Below, piece by piece: positions 1 to 11,549 of a stretch of DNA of 64,000 bases (position 1 is the stretch's first letter; each line of letters opens with the position of its first letter). The translations under genes and the position numbers were made by a program. Source of the DNA: Apiosordaria backusii (Eukaryota; Ascomycota; Sordariomycetes; Sordariales; Lasiosphaeriaceae); the NCBI GenBank assembly GCA_030549205.1, contig JAUKTV010000001.1:248001-312000 (forward strand), given 5' to 3'. The notes beneath the pieces were generated by a model. The model saw only the letters and a list, made by a program, of their open reading frames with translations, ran no database searches and was not told the origin of the DNA.

Positions 1-270
1 GACATACGTTCTTGCTATTAAATGAAACTTGTCTTTAATTTAAGACTTTGAAGCCTAGAATATCTGGTGATAGTTGGTTTGTGGTGGTGAGGTTAGTGCC
101 AAGACCCCCTGAAGAACCGGTAGCTCCACAATTATCTATTGATCGAATCCTCCAGCCTGCCCTCGGCTTACCTCTGTCACCATATTATCTTCCGTTGCCC
201 ACGACGCCGTCACAGTAGCCATTTCTACACCCCCAGGCACTAGTATGTAAAGATGGTAATGTTTGACTTA

Positions 271-520
271 CGCCTAAATAAACAAGCCCCAAAGAGTAAG
301 GACACATACCCATAGTAAATACAAGAAAGCGCCTATCACATATCACGCCCAAATCAACAAGCCCCAAGAAGTAATCCAAATACACACATCATGATCATAC
401 CCATAGTGAATACAAGAAAGCGCCTATCTCATAGCGCCCAAATCAATAAGCCCTAAGCAGTAATCCAAACACACACATCATAATCATAGTAAATACAAAA
501 AAAAGCCCATCACATATCTG
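271..520. repeat. Tandem repeat, about 90-bp unit
   Basis: A unit beginning ACCCATAGT(A/G)AATACAA recurs at 308 and 399, with a partial third copy near 486 and a partial unit before 308, so the period is about 88-91 bp. Each unit carries the phrases AAGCGCCTATC and AATCAACAAGCCCC. The copies differ mostly at C/T and G/A positions, which fits RIP. It lies just past the 3' end of the minus-strand pseudogene that follows. No coding frame is supported. Confidence 0.7.
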
Positions 521-2126
521 ACCCATCCTCGGCAATCTCCCTGTCCTCTTCCCTCAGGCTGTCAGCGTCCCCTCCCACAAGACTCTCTGATATTTGGCTG
601 TTACCGCAATCGCTAGCTCCCAGACGGCCCGCACCCAACCCACTGATGCCGTTGGGCTGAGCTGCCCTCATGTCCTCCAACTCGTGGAGAATCCTGGTTT
701 GGACGTCCGAGATTTTTTGCATGTAGTTGAGGACCAAATTCAGCAGAGGAGAATCGTCTGCGGCCCGGATCACCGTGCCTGCAGCACTCGCATCGCTTAT
801 GGCGCTTATCGTACGGCGCTTTCTAGTAATAGCAACCGCCCTCTTCCTTTCAGTATCTTGTTCCCTCTTGCTGATGACATCTTGATAGTTCTTAATAAAG
901 AACTTCCTGTCCCTATTTGAGTTGAGGTAGACTCGGTTAAGCTCCTCCAGATCGAACTTTTGAATGTCCTCCTAACTTATACCTGGTAGTTTGGTGCTTA
1001 TGGACATTCTTAATGCGTTTTGGGTGGCTTGGAAGGACCGAAGTAGCTTTGTCCAGTCATCCTTTTTGCCGGCCAGAACGGAACCTATTGCCCAGATATC
1101 TGTAATCCATTGCGAGATAGAAAGGGCTATGCCTTTTAAATATAGATAGTCGAGGCGCAAATCAATCGGAAGCTGTTCTAATATAGGTACTGTTAGTAAA
1201 CCGGGGCGGAAGTGTCGAATAGAGGTAAGAGGTAATGTGTATATATTAAAATCTTTCCCTTAGCTTTAACCTTCTTTACTTAGTTCTTATAGTATCAATG
1301 CATTGCTAAGAACCGCGCAGAAGTATCATCTTGGCAGATGAAGCCTTTGATCCTGTTAGGAATTGCCAAAATATCCTTCCGACTCTTGCCCTCGAGAGAC
1401 TGTAGGAGTTTAAACCCCAACGTCCGTACGGTACATTTATAGTAGGGCTTTTGAGGTGCTGAAGACGGCAGTCTAGGGACAGGTCAATAAAACACACTTT
1501 TATTGGATAGAGAATACTATGTACTTTGGGTTGCTTGGTTGCGGTCTGTTTAAGGACGGCCTTCTTAGTTTGTGAAAGGACATAACAGGCTGCGAAAAAG
1601 CCTTGCCAGTTAAGTTTGGTGTATTCTGCGTCGACGAAGTAGACAATTTCGGACATTTCTGAGGTGTTTTCTCAGGCGTTGCGAGCCCCTTTCCTTTGGT
1701 ATTTCCGAGAGGGGAATTGATAATGTCTTCGACCTTGCCCGAGGGGGGATCCTTGCGGAGGGTGCCACTTCCACTGGCGGTGGCGAGAGTATCATTAACG
1801 TCGAAGTCCGGCGTTTGAAGATTTGGCTGGGAAGCTATAGTTGATATTAAAGTAAGACGTCGTGGGTGGAAATGATGAGTGTAAGCTTGTGATGATGTTG
1901 ATGGCAGATGGCAGATGGTAGATGCGAAGACAGAGCTGACCTCTGGGTAGAAGTCAGAAGAGGTAGAAGTTGAAATTTTGGAAGGAGGGACCGGCGCTAG
2001 AAATAGTGTCAGAGAAGAGGGGGCGCCAGGAAAAGGACAAACAACGTATAGAGTACCTAATGGTCTAAGGGCAAGCAGCGTGAAGTCTGAGATACGCTCT
2101 CCTTTCCGCAAACCTAAGATAATCAA
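510..2126 (-). pseudogene. RIP-damaged protein gene of unknown family
   Basis: Minus-strand coding segments run in order but in different frames. First is a Ser/Thr/Pro-rich stretch (about 2126-1660). Next is a 116-residue block (1656-1306) beginning MSEIVYFVDAEYTK with a well-mixed, globular composition. A third block (1160-972) ends at an in-frame stop and continues as a charged helical stretch down to 510. The shift between the first two blocks lies near 1656 and looks like a single-base slip. The stops and AT-rich spacer (1160-1300) fit RIP decay. I do not recognise the family; the charged tail and disordered head resemble accessory-region proteins next to transposons, but that is only context. 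Confidence 0.4.
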
Positions 2127-2196
2127 TAGCCAAAAGCCTAGCCCAATACGACAAACAGAGGCCGTCCTTTGACGTTCAGAGCCTCAAGACCTCAGT

Positions 2197-2403
2197 GCTC
2201 TTCGATACATGTGCTGCCCAAGCAAAGCCAGAAAGGGAAGCACACGGAATAGATAGCATCACCGCTCTTCGATACATGTGCTGCCTAAGCAACAGAAAGG
2301 GAAACACACAGAATAGAGATAGCACCACCGCTCCTCGATACCCTACACGCACTGCCCAAGCAAAGCCAGAAAGAAAAGCACACAAAATAGAGATAACATC
2401 ACC
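2197..2403. repeat. Tandem repeat, three units of 66-74 bp
   Basis: Units start at 2197, 2264 and 2330, each opening GCTC(T/C)TCGATA and ending near ATCACC or ACCACC. A truncated fourth unit starts at 2404. Each holds the phrase GCCCAAGCAAAGCCAGAAAG with small deletions. ORFs across it are by-products of the repetition. Confidence 0.75.
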
Positions 2404-3145
2404 GCTCATCGACGCTCTATTTGTCCTATACCGCTCTACCTGCAGAGAACGTAAAGCCCAGATCTCAAAAGAGGCCCCTTCAAAGAACACAACCTCGGCG
2501 CTCTCCTTAACAGGTACACATACCAACTAAGGTCAAATAGACAATCAGCATAAACTTAAAGGCAAAAAAGAAAATACACCTACTGCTTAACCACCCTCCG
2601 CACACCCCTTCAATGCAGGGACAAAGTAGGACATTAAGAATATCGGAATAGCAGGGGACAAACCGCCGGCAGAATGCAATAGGAGGACCTCTTTTAGAAC
2701 GGGTACCGGAAGCAAATCCGCCAGGCCGTGCACTACCTACCCAAAGCCGCCCCTGCCTTTACCTCCCTATACTAAATGGTATCTTATTTATTCTATTTTT
2801 ATACTAATGCCTTCTGTGCGTTTATTGTCTAGTGTCTACGGCTTCGATTGTTTACATCCTCGCAAGGACAAGCGGCCACAGCCTCCTCTGGGATCGAACA
2901 GAACTGCCGAATGACTATCTAGCATTCTAAATGCTAGAATAGAAAGCCACTCTCGAAATGTCGTTTCGCAAATGTTCATACCGCACTCCGCATATATACA
3001 CCCCTCAAGATCCCACTCGTCGCATTCAGATATCGCAAACCATTCCTTACCTATCAGCACATCCTTACAGCACCACGGCAAGCAATCTCACCCTATCAAA
3101 ACCGAACTTTACTGTTGTCCAATTTTCTCTAAACCGCCCAAGATA

Positions 3146-3667
3146 ATGCCCCAGAACAGCAAGGAAAAGGACCATAATCCAGATCATAATCCGGATCATG
3201 ATCCGGATTATAATCCAAATGGCGATCTAAGCGATAATGACAACACTGAATTCTTTAACAACAAAGAGAATCTGCGCCAACTGGCCCGCGAAGCGCCAAA
3301 GCTAAGAGACTGGTGGAATAGCGGTAATAACGAAAGCGAGTCTGATGACGAAACCCAGGATAATAAGGACGATGATGATGATGAGGGGGAGGAGACCGGG
3401 GGCGGTGAGAGCAAAGATCATGAGAGGGAGGAGATCGAGGGGGAGGAGACCGAGGGGGAGGAGACTGAGGGGGAGGATGATGATAAGGAAGCGGGGGATG
3501 AAGGGGGGGATGAAGGAGGGGATGATGATGAGGAAGCAGGGGATGAAGGGGGGATGAAGGAGGGGATAAAGGAGGGGATGAAGGGGGGGGCCACGGAAGG
3601 GAGCACGAGTAGTAAGTTTGATCTATCGAGTCCCGTCACCAAACAGACACCTCATCTTAGCATTTAG
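3146..3667 (+). CDS. Acidic low-complexity ORF, doubtful gene
   Basis: An ATG-started frame of 173 residues. The first 50 residues repeat Asn-Pro-Asp from a GATCATAATCC-type DNA repeat. A short normal-looking stretch follows (about residues 30-65, with an Arg-Asp-Trp-Trp motif). The rest is Asp/Glu/Gly runs encoded by GAGGGGGAGGA repeats. A second frame resumes at 3690-3890 with an ordinary helical composition (Leu-Arg-Asp-Leu-Gln then Val-Arg-Asn-Phe-Leu-Asp-Lys), suggesting a longer protein now frameshifted. Probably a decayed gene or a repeat-derived frame. No family recognised. Confidence 0.25.
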   Translation: MPQNSKEKDHNPDHNPDHDPDYNPNGDLSDNDNTEFFNNKENLRQLAREAPKLRDWWNSGNNESESDDETQDNKDDDDDEGEETGGGESKDHEREEIEGEETEGEETEGEDDDKEAGDEGGDEGGDDDEEAGDEGGMKEGIKEGMKGGATEGSTSSKFDLSSPVTKQTPHLSI

Positions 3668-4273
3668 ACTAACATCCGTAACCACTGTAAGATCCTCCCT
3701 CCGACGACAAGACCAAGGCTCTCCGTGACCTCCAGACCGGCCTAATCGTAGTTAGGAACTTCCTCGACAAGCTTGCTAAGGCAAACAGGCGCCTCATCGT
3801 TCTCTCCGCCGCCGAGAATGGAGGCCAACGAGGATCCCGCCGCCAAACGTCAGGCAAACCTACCTACGCAATAACATTAACAACGGCTGCTTGCGCCGCA
3901 TGCCTCTCTGGCTTACAAGAATTAGAGCCTCAACACTGTAAACAAAATACATAAACCATTCTAGAACTTCTCTCCTACCTCTCTCCACACATCAGTAGCT
4001 CCTTAAACCTGGCGCGCCAATCCCCTAGAAATTCCAACCAGTACACATCCAGACAGTAGTGCAGCTCATTTAAAAGCATATACACCGCCCTCTGTGGGGT
4101 GTAAGATATGGAAATGAACCAGCCAGTGTTCTTGAGCCTATAGTGGCGCCTCTCGTTTCCTCCGTTCCCCCTACCTTTAACCTCTTGAAGGGCAGTGAAG
4201 ACTGCGAGGATGGGCTCGAACGACTTTAATCTTTAGATTGACAGTGTTAGTTTATTGATCGATTGCCCTTCAA

Positions 4274-4551
4274 CAGACTGACAACTCCAAGGGTTTTATA
4301 TTGACTACAAACTATTTACCAAGTGACCGCCCTAAGATAATTTGCAGACAGACTTGGTCTTTCCAGAGTCAAGTATAAATACAGATTTCCACCCTCGGAG
4401 CAGTTCCACATACAGATTAACAACTCTAGGGGTTTTATATTAACCAGAATTTATTTACTAAGTAACCGCCCTAAGATCATTTGCAAACAGACTTGGTCTT
4501 TCCGAAGTCGAGTATAAATACGGATTTCCACCCTCAAAGCAATTCCACATA
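4274..4551 (+). repeat. Tandem duplicate with TATA-like box, 139-bp unit
   Basis: Two copies start at 4274 and 4413. Both contain GGGTTTTATATT, ACCGCCCTAAGAT, AGACTTGGTCTTTCC and AGTATAAATAC followed by TTTCCACCCTC. The TATAAATA box in each copy makes it look like a duplicated promoter, perhaps from a transposon or LTR. Differences are mainly transitions. No intact downstream gene is visible. Confidence 0.65.
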
Positions 4552-4639
4552 GACTCCCTTCTAACAGCGCTTGCTTACCGACTATCGAATCAAATCCCTA
4601 AACCCACAGCGCTCGCCCACCGTACGGCAACCAGACCGC

Positions 4640-5090
4640 CCGTGGTGGACGTCGTGTTCTCGATAATGTTACCTTCACGACGAGACGCCGGCAACCAGAC
4701 CGCCCGTGGGCGGGTTTGAAACATTCAAACCCGGAAAAGAAGGAACTGACCTTCTGAACGCAACTGCAGGCTTTATAGCATCCGCTTCCACGCGCGTCTC
4801 TTCCATAGACATCGTGTTCTCGATAATATTGCCTTCACAGAGCTCGTGAGGGAAACTATACACCTCTATAGATTCAAGATACATGCGTCACGACGAGACG
4901 CCGGCAACCAGACTGCTTTATTTTCTGTTCCCAGCAGCGCTCCCTCACCGTACGGATGCTCTGCTCCCAGCAGCGCTCGCTCGCCGCCCCCTCCTCCACC
5001 CAAACCAGTACAGCCTCGCTCAAACCTGCTCTCGAGCAGTCCCACGTAGACTCTGCTTCCAGCAGCGCTCGCTCGCCGACCCCCCAAAGG
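4640..5090. repeat. Scrambled short direct repeats
   Basis: Several short blocks recur. CGTGTTCTCGATAAT is at about 4651 and 4812. CGACGAGACGCCGGCAACC is at about 4679 and 4890. CAGCGCTCGCTCGCCG is at about 4973 and 5063. The order suggests local duplications. Overlapping ORFs are low complexity and not convincing. From here to about 6120 I see no supportable gene. Confidence 0.5.
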
Positions 5091-6119
5091 TTCACCTATC
5101 ACAGGTACTCCCTCCGCTACAAAGTCCTCCACCTCAATCAGTATGGCCTCGCCCAAACCCGCTCTACCAGCAGATTGTCCGTTGTATTAATCAGCAAGAC
5201 AGGAGCTAAGCTCGAGGGCGTTCCAGGCGCATCTTAGCTGTGATCTATAACAAGGCCTATGCCGCCTTGAAGGCGAGACTGGAGGGCAAGATTCCTGAGA
5301 GGTGCAGAGGAGCGTTGCATTTTTTACCATCAAAGGTCATCAAATCCAGATTAGGGACCATACATTCCAGCAGCAAGCTGGAGACCACTGCAGATCCACG
5401 TACCAACTAAGCGCACCAAATCAACGACCTAAAATACAAACCCCCCTTCCTTACTTAACACCCACCACCCTTATCCCATCATTCCCTGCCAGGATATGTC
5501 AGCCTAAGCCGGTTCAAGCAAGCGGTGATCTATGTATTAAACACCGATTTAATCCCCTCTATCGACACATAGTCCAGAACAGCCGGCCAAAAATCATCCA
5601 TCTCGTTAATGGTGCAGTGAATATTACTGCCGCCCTGAACAGGAGCACATCGAGAACAATCCTCAAGCAGGTGTTTCAATGCCAAGTTCAATACTTTGAA
5701 TCCTCTAATATGATAGTGACTAAAATATTACTAGGCCCTGTATGTTCTCTAAAGCTTCTTTTTGTTGATGTCTTACTTCAACATCGCAGGGAGAGTGAGA
5801 ATTACCAATCGACCGACATGATCCGTACATCAATAAGTGGCTTGCAGGGGGGCAGAGGACCCCTTTTTTCTGCAGGTCTCGAGCGTAAGCTCTTTGAAGC
5901 CATGCAGAACCCGCAGTTGCCTGAGATACGAGATGACGATGTGACCGAGAGGACACGTTCTTTGAGAAAAAATAGACGGTTAACTGATAACGTCGGCAGC
6001 CCTCCTCTGCCAGCCCACTCCTCTCCAAGCTCTAACGTCCCGGTCCATGCTCTAAACACATTGCTAACCCTTTACGTAAGCCCAATATAACAACCACCAG
6101 CCAGCCGGACGAGCTGTCG

Positions 6120-7073
6120 GTCTTGCTGACCCAAAATAAGGATATGCTTAAGGCCTATACCTAGACTTAAAAGATTAAGGTGTCAGCGTCAGGCAAGGAC
6201 CGAAACAGTCTGCTGAGAACTGACTTCTTTACCGCCGCGTCGATATTTGCGTGCGGCTTCACCGAGGAGGAGGCCGACCGGCAGTAAAGCTTTATTACAG
6301 ATCTTATTGGGAAGAAGGTAAACCAGCTGCAGGAGGTGGCGGCCTTACTGAAGCTGGAGGTGGTAAAGAATAGTAGGGCTAGCTTGATCAGGGCCACCCT
6401 CTGCTAGGTTAAAGACCACGGCGCCCCAAGAGACCACGGAGTAAGCATTACCGTAAACGGCGGCAGCGCGGATAAGCATAGCTTAAGCAATCCAGCCCAC
6501 AAACCCTCTATCGGCAACGCACGTAGCCCAGACAAGTTCTACCGCCACAGCCACCGCCCAACAGCACCGACAAGCCCTGCAGCCCCTGCTGTAAGCCCAG
6601 CCGGCGATGTCGCCCACACCGGCTCTGCCCAAAAGCCCTCCCTCGCAAGCGCTAAGCGTCGCCCGGACATCGACCCCAACTGCAACGCCCAGATCGGAGT
6701 GCGATTCTGCCTGGACACCCTGCAGTCTCAATGGCCTAGGGAGTTTGAGCTCGAGATGGCGTGCAGAGCTAAGAAGAGCGACCCCGACCTGGACCTTTTT
6801 TCGGCTATAAACATCCTGGTAGGAGAAATAGAGGACTTCGTGGTATAGTACCGGTCCAAAGATCGCATCCGAAGGGTAAACCTGCTGTCTAAGCAGCTCT
6901 AGGACGCTAAGGACGAGGGGGAATTGCGTATAAGGGACCTCATCGACAAGTTCAAGGCAAACAAGCCCCAGCTCGATAGGGTTAGGATGATCTTTATGTC
7001 CCGGTACAACGACGACGACGACAACGACGACAACGACGTCAACGAGGGCAGCGACGGCGGCGAGGGGCTCTGA
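6120..7073 (+). pseudogene. Decayed gene of unknown family with acidic tail
   Basis: One plus-strand frame stays protein-like for about 315 codons but is cut by TAA and TAG stops (for example near 6285, 6402, 6846 and 6900). It has a helical first part (Leu-Leu-Arg-Thr-Asp-Phe-Phe then Gly-Phe-Thr-Glu-Glu-Glu-Ala), a Pro/Ser/Ala-rich middle, a second folded-looking part (Gly-Val-Arg-Phe-Cys-Leu-Asp-Thr-Leu) and an Asp/Asn-rich end closing at 7071-7073. The stops can be explained by CAG-to-TAG and TGG-to-TAG changes. Family not recognised. Confidence 0.4.
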
Positions 7074-7438
7074 TCGCGCGCTGGACGGTCTGGAATCACG
7101 CTTAAGCTAGCAAAAGACGCAGGAGCGGCTCTGTTCGGTAAATTATGTCTATGTAGTAGAATGCAAGGTCTATCTGCGATGCTCCCCGTCCAAATGTCCA
7201 AAGTACATATATGCAATCACAAAACCCTGACTGCAAAACGCAATGTTGGTCCGTGGGGCTGGCCGGTAAGCATTCAGCAATTCAATTTTTTGGTCTGTCC
7301 ACCTCAGTTCAGCGGATCTCGCAAAATTCCAACGGAACCCGATTCCACCCGAACCCAGTATTTTCTTTTTCATAGGCTTGCGTCCCAAGCGCCCAGGCCT
7401 CGCTGCGCTCGAAAATAGGGAGCATATGCATTAATGTA

Positions 7439-7647
7439 CATTAAAAGCTTTCCTTTCCCGAGCCTGTGTAGACTTTCTGTTACAAATGGTGGCTAGCCAC
7501 GTAGGTACAAGAATCGCTTGTGACATTTTGTTAGTGTTTTAGTGCTGATCCCTCACAAGCAATATCTGCACCCACGTGCTAGGCAACTCGTCTCACCTTT
7601 TCCATGGCTTTTAATGGATATTAAAAGCTTTCCTTTCCCGAGACTGG
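7439..7647. repeat. Short direct repeat pair, 180 bp apart
   Basis: TTAAAAGCTTTCCTTTCCCG followed by AG(C/A)CTG occurs at 7441 and 7621, close to ATTAATGTACA and TTAATGGATA. It could be the remains of a small element or a local duplication. The surrounding 7080-8140 has no supported gene; it is AT-rich with a few CACGTG-like sites. Confidence 0.4.
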
Positions 7648-8144
7648 GTGGACTCACTTGCTGCAAAAATGTATGCGATTTGGCTGTGGGAAATCTTAAA
7701 ACATATCCGAATTAGGCAATTTTATGTCTCGGCACGTCACGTGTCACACTCTTCTCCCCCATCGGCTCTCTGTGTCCCGTCTTCTGTCCCAAGCCAAATA
7801 TCGAATAGCCATATAAAATATAAGCATATATATATGAGCCAAAAGAGGGCTCTGTATCTATCTTTCAGCATCGTCACTTTCATTTCACTTATCATATTGC
7901 CACTTGTTTGTTATGGGCCACATTGTATATAATATCAACGACCATGAATTTAATGTTGGCCCAGGGGCCCGAAATCTCAAGTATCAACCACCGCAAATAT
8001 CCCTCCCTACATCCGCACCATGTGAAGAACTCGGTGAGAACCCGGTTCCGATAGGCCCTGGAGCCCAAGTCCCAAAGCATAAACATGAACAAAAAAATCA
8101 AGGCACCGCATATATCCCCCCTCATCACGCAACATGAAAAGAAC

Positions 8145-8675
8145 TCAGTGACAACCCGGCTCCTCCTCCTTATTATCATCCTCCTTCTCAAGCTCAAAGG
8201 GATCGGCCTGGCTACCCTGGCCACTCTTGATACGGTCACTGGTTATCACATAAGGATCGTCGACGGTGCCGGAACCCTTGCTTACGTAGGACAAACGGGT
8301 CTGGGTTTTCTGTGATCAAGGCAGGTGTTAGAGCACTGATGGGATGATGCAGACAGCGGGTGAGAACTCACGTTCTGGGACTTGGAGTCCTCAGGGGCCT
8401 TCTTGCGAGGCTGAACGGTCTGCTTGCCGGCACGGCCCTTCTTGGGGTCGTTGACGGGCTTGTGGGGCGGCTTCCCCCCTCCGCCAGAACCGGCAGCGGC
8501 ACAGCCCTTCTTGGGGTCGTTGATGGGCTTGCGGGGCGGCTTTCCCCCTCCGCCAGAGCCGGCAGCGGCGCGGCCCGGAGAGTGGTTATCAACGGCAGCG
8601 GTCCTAAAATCGTAAAGGCATCAGTGACATATTCAAGGATAGAAAGGGAGTGCAGGTGACAGGCGATACTCACAT
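8145..8675 (-). CDS. Small basic Gly-rich protein; start codon split by intron
   Basis: Three exons are inferred: AT at 8675-8674, then 8603-8372, then 8309-8145 (stop TGA). Introns are 8604-8673 (70 bp, GTGAGT...CACTGAT...TTTTAG) and 8310-8371 (62 bp, GTGAGT...CACAG). Splicing the first intron joins AT to G and creates the ATG; the frame then stays open for 132 residues. The protein has two 23-residue repeats (Ala-Ala-Ala-Gly-Ser-Gly4-Lys-Pro-Pro...Asp-Pro-Lys-Lys-Gly, encoded by a 69-bp tandem repeat), a basic linker, and an acidic end. No plus-strand CAT occurs between 8677 and the TATA-like box near 9070, so the roughly 390-nt leader has no other AUG. Just beyond the stop, 8015-8050 repeats the sequence around the stop (8125-8160). 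Family unknown. Confidence 0.6.
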
Positions 8676-9067
8676 GATCAATGATCTATTTGGGTTGTGA
8701 AGAGTCGAGAAGAACTGCCAAACGCGAAGATGAATAGCGAGCGAGCCGTGGTTGAAGAGGGACACGAGAAAGTCGTGGCAGAAGGCCGGAGATGAGCAGT
8801 GCTTAGCGTGGCGTTGGAGGGCAGGATGAACAGGACGTAGAGGAGGGCCGGAGAGAGCAGCGTTCAGGTTGACGCCGGAGAGCAGATGAAAAAAGGTGAG
8901 GGAGACCCAGAGAAAAGCGGCGCGTGGGTTGAGGCTTGAGAGCAGAGCAGGTAGAGGGCAGAATTGAGCTGGCGGGAGAGCAGAGAGCTGGAGAGAACGA
9001 GGCCCTCAGAGGTGGTGGTTTGGAAGCTTGGAAGAATTGAAGGGAGGGTTTGGGTGAGGGAGTCGAT

Positions 9068-9076
9068 TATTTATAC
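9068..9076 (-). promoter_or_regulatory. TATA-like box for the 132-aa minus-strand gene
   Basis: Read on the minus strand this is TATAAATAA, about 390 bp upstream of the spliced start codon, followed by a C/T-rich leader free of ATG. Position and sequence fit a core promoter with transcription starting near 9040. Inferred from sequence only. Confidence 0.4.
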
Positions 9077-9323
9077 CTGTTGGGAGAGCCGGCCCTGGCC
9101 ACACCGCCTGGGGGCTGCCTTGCCGCTCTCGCCCTGGGAGAAGAGGACGTACCTTCAACGGCCAGATGACGACTCCAGTGCATTCGAATGGCTGCCTGAT
9201 GGCCTATTGCAGTTGTCTTTGGGGGCAGTGACGGTCCGGGCTTGACCGGCCGGAGCCGATTCTCCGACCATTTGAATGGAAGGATCGTGAGGAGGAAGTC
9301 ACGGCCCGGTGGGATGAGGGCAT

Positions 9324-9887
9324 TCACAGCCCTCGACTTGCCGCCTCGTTGGCAGTGGTGGCAGCTAGTTGCGTGAGCTTCTCTATTCCCTGGACAAGAT
9401 GGGGCGCGGGCTTGATGCTCAAGGCATCCTTGAGTCTCAACGGTTCAAGCAGTCTGAGGGCGTTCAATGACCGGCATCTCGAGAGTTGCACATAGAAGCT
9501 CTCAAAATTCATGGCTTTAGTCTTCCCTTGCAGCGTGAGGATAGCATCTTCGAAGCCTTTACCTTGGCTTTTATAATCTATCATCGACACCGCAAAAGTA
9601 ATTGGCAACCCCGTCCGTCGTACTGGTTCACTGCGACGACCCGGTAGCCCACTGCGTGCTTTGCAGATGGTTCCTCCCATGGGTATAGTTGAATACATCA
9701 CTGCAATCGTACCTGGGGGCAGCCCATCAACTCTAGCTTCCAGAGTTTTACTGCCCCGTAGAATGAGGGCAAGCGGAGGGAGAGTGTGGACTCTTACATT
9801 CCCCCCCAAAGTTCTAACCGATGACCGTGGGTTTAGAATAAGCCCCACAACTTCGAACTCTCCGCCGTTCGCGGCCCCGGCATTCAA
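9324..9887 (-). pseudogene. C-terminal fragment of a PIF1-like DNA helicase
   Basis: The minus-strand frame is open for 187 codons with no ATG at its head, and extends a little further upstream without a start. It has a superfamily-1 helicase motif V-like stretch (Asp-Tyr-Lys-Ser-Gln-Gly) and a motif VI-like stretch (Phe-Tyr-Val-Gln-Leu-Ser-Arg-Cys-Arg-Ser), spaced as in PIF1-type helicases. The Walker A and B half is absent, so the protein cannot act as a helicase. Such helicases are often part of Helitrons or accessory regions; which applies here is unknown. Upstream, 9890-10040 has no helicase-like frame. Confidence 0.55.
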
Positions 9888-10045
9888 ACGGGTTAAATCC
9901 CAGCTCCTCTCGAGAAAACCAATTCCAAAGGGGGAAGGAGATCAGTCACGCCGTTCCAAAGACCAAGTACCGAAAATGGTTACGCCAACAGCTCTCGTGC
10001 TTGCAGCCTCCCCATCCCTCCTCGGAAAACCCCTCACCCACCCAC

Positions 10046-11039
10046 GCCCACACCTCTTCAAGACCAAGCCGATGAGAACTCCGGAGACGCGGCGGATATC
10101 ATATGCTGGAACTGCGTAAAAAGCGCGTACACCAACGGGTAGATCATCGATACAGAGTGTGCAAAGAGAGGAGGGGCCTCCACCAAGTGCTACAAGTGCA
10201 AGAAGGACAGACGGGGTTGCGCAAACGTACCGGAAGAATACAAGAAGCTGAGCCTGGACTTGATAACGGTGGCCAAGGAGGCATCCCACACCTGCAAGTT
10301 TGTCAAAGGACCTAGAGGAAAACTGGTCCCCTTATTCACAGCTGCCTCGATGGCCAAAGTTCTAGCGGCGCGGGAAGCTATTGCAGAGACACAAATGGTC
10401 CATTACAAAGTTGGCAGTGAGGATAGCACATGGTACGGAAAGCCGCTCAAGCTCACAGACAACGCTAAAGGCCAAGAGGTGTCTGGTAATGGTTGCCACA
10501 ATGGCTTAGACAGCACCAAACAAGCCTTTGGCATGTCCTTTTCAAACACCGCCATCGAAACCGAATCCACTTCGAGGATATCAGTATTCGACAAAGAAAA
10601 ATCCATCGCAACGGGAGAAAGCTCAGTAGAGCATTTATTCGAAAAGGACATCCAACAGACGGCCGAATTTGACGTAGGTAAAGCTTTAATCGGCGGTGGT
10701 GAAGAGGATAAGACGGAAAGAGGGGGATCTGGTGCGGAGAAGAGTGAGGCTGCGCAGTCTAGGGACCAGGGAGAGATGGATTGGGTTCATGATGAGGCAC
10801 AGAGGGCTCAGAATGTTGACCAGGGTGGAGAGGATCCTGTGGCAGTTATTTGCAAGGGGGTGACATCCGGCATGAAGCTTGGGGAAGTGTTTTCTAAATC
10901 ACCTGCTGCAGCAGTTTACATCCTGATAGAGGAGCTCCACAACTGCAAGGAGGAATACCGGATCGAGGTCATGCAGCGCCTTGCCTATCACTGCCAGGGG
11001 GCAACAGAGGCCTGGAAGGAGACGAATATGAAATTTTAA
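10046..11039 (+). pseudogene. Cys-rich (zinc-knuckle-like) protein gene with a stop
   Basis: A single plus-strand frame runs about 330 codons to TAA at 11037-11039. Near its start it has Cys-Trp-Asn-Cys, then an in-frame TAG, then Cys-Ala-Lys-Arg and Cys-Tyr-Lys-Cys-Lys-Lys-Asp-Arg-Arg-Gly-Cys, a plausible zinc-binding cluster. The middle is Glu/Gly/Ser-rich and the end is a helical Leu/Glu/Lys segment. The TAG could be a RIP-type CAG-to-TAG change. Without it the protein would resemble accessory-region fungal proteins that have an N-terminal Cys cluster and disordered body. The first true ATG after the stop is at 10349, which would lose the Cys cluster. Confidence 0.4.
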
Positions 11040-11549
11040 CGGCGTGGAAATAAAGCTCTCAAGAGGCACGTTCGGAGCCTGATGACGTAATGCCTGGGCG
11101 GTGCGGTGGTCCGTGCGTTGCACCGAACATCAAATTAGGTTTCCACAACTCTCCCTCAATTTTATTTTTTGCCAGGCTTCCAACTCTCGTAAACGGGAGA
11201 CTCACTTTCACTGCTTGTTTCGTTGTTGAGGTGGCATTAACTGGCCGCGCTCACGAGCTTCAGCCCAGTTCACACTCTCCAGTAGTTTTATCGCAGAATC
11301 GCTATTAAACGGGCGCACATTGCGCCCACCACTTACCCCATCGACTCATCATTACCACGTCTTTAGCTACCCTCTGTTCATCTCGCGATGAATACCGACC
11401 TTCAAGACCGGGGCGAGGGTGAGTTAAACGCCAACGTTAGCCCAGCAGGTAGGTGCTCTGCTCGATGTGGAATGCAAGGCTCAGCTAACCTGGATTAAGA
11501 TGCTGCAGGTAGCCCCACACTCTGCGAGGTTCCATGTTCCTAGGACGAC

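Noticed and set aside
2195..2530. Overlapping ORFs on both strands
   Set aside because: Produced by a tandem repeat with a period close to a multiple of three; no protein-like composition.
8360..8659. Plus-strand 99-aa frame
   Set aside because: It is antisense to the spliced minus-strand gene and consists of a 69-bp DNA repeat.
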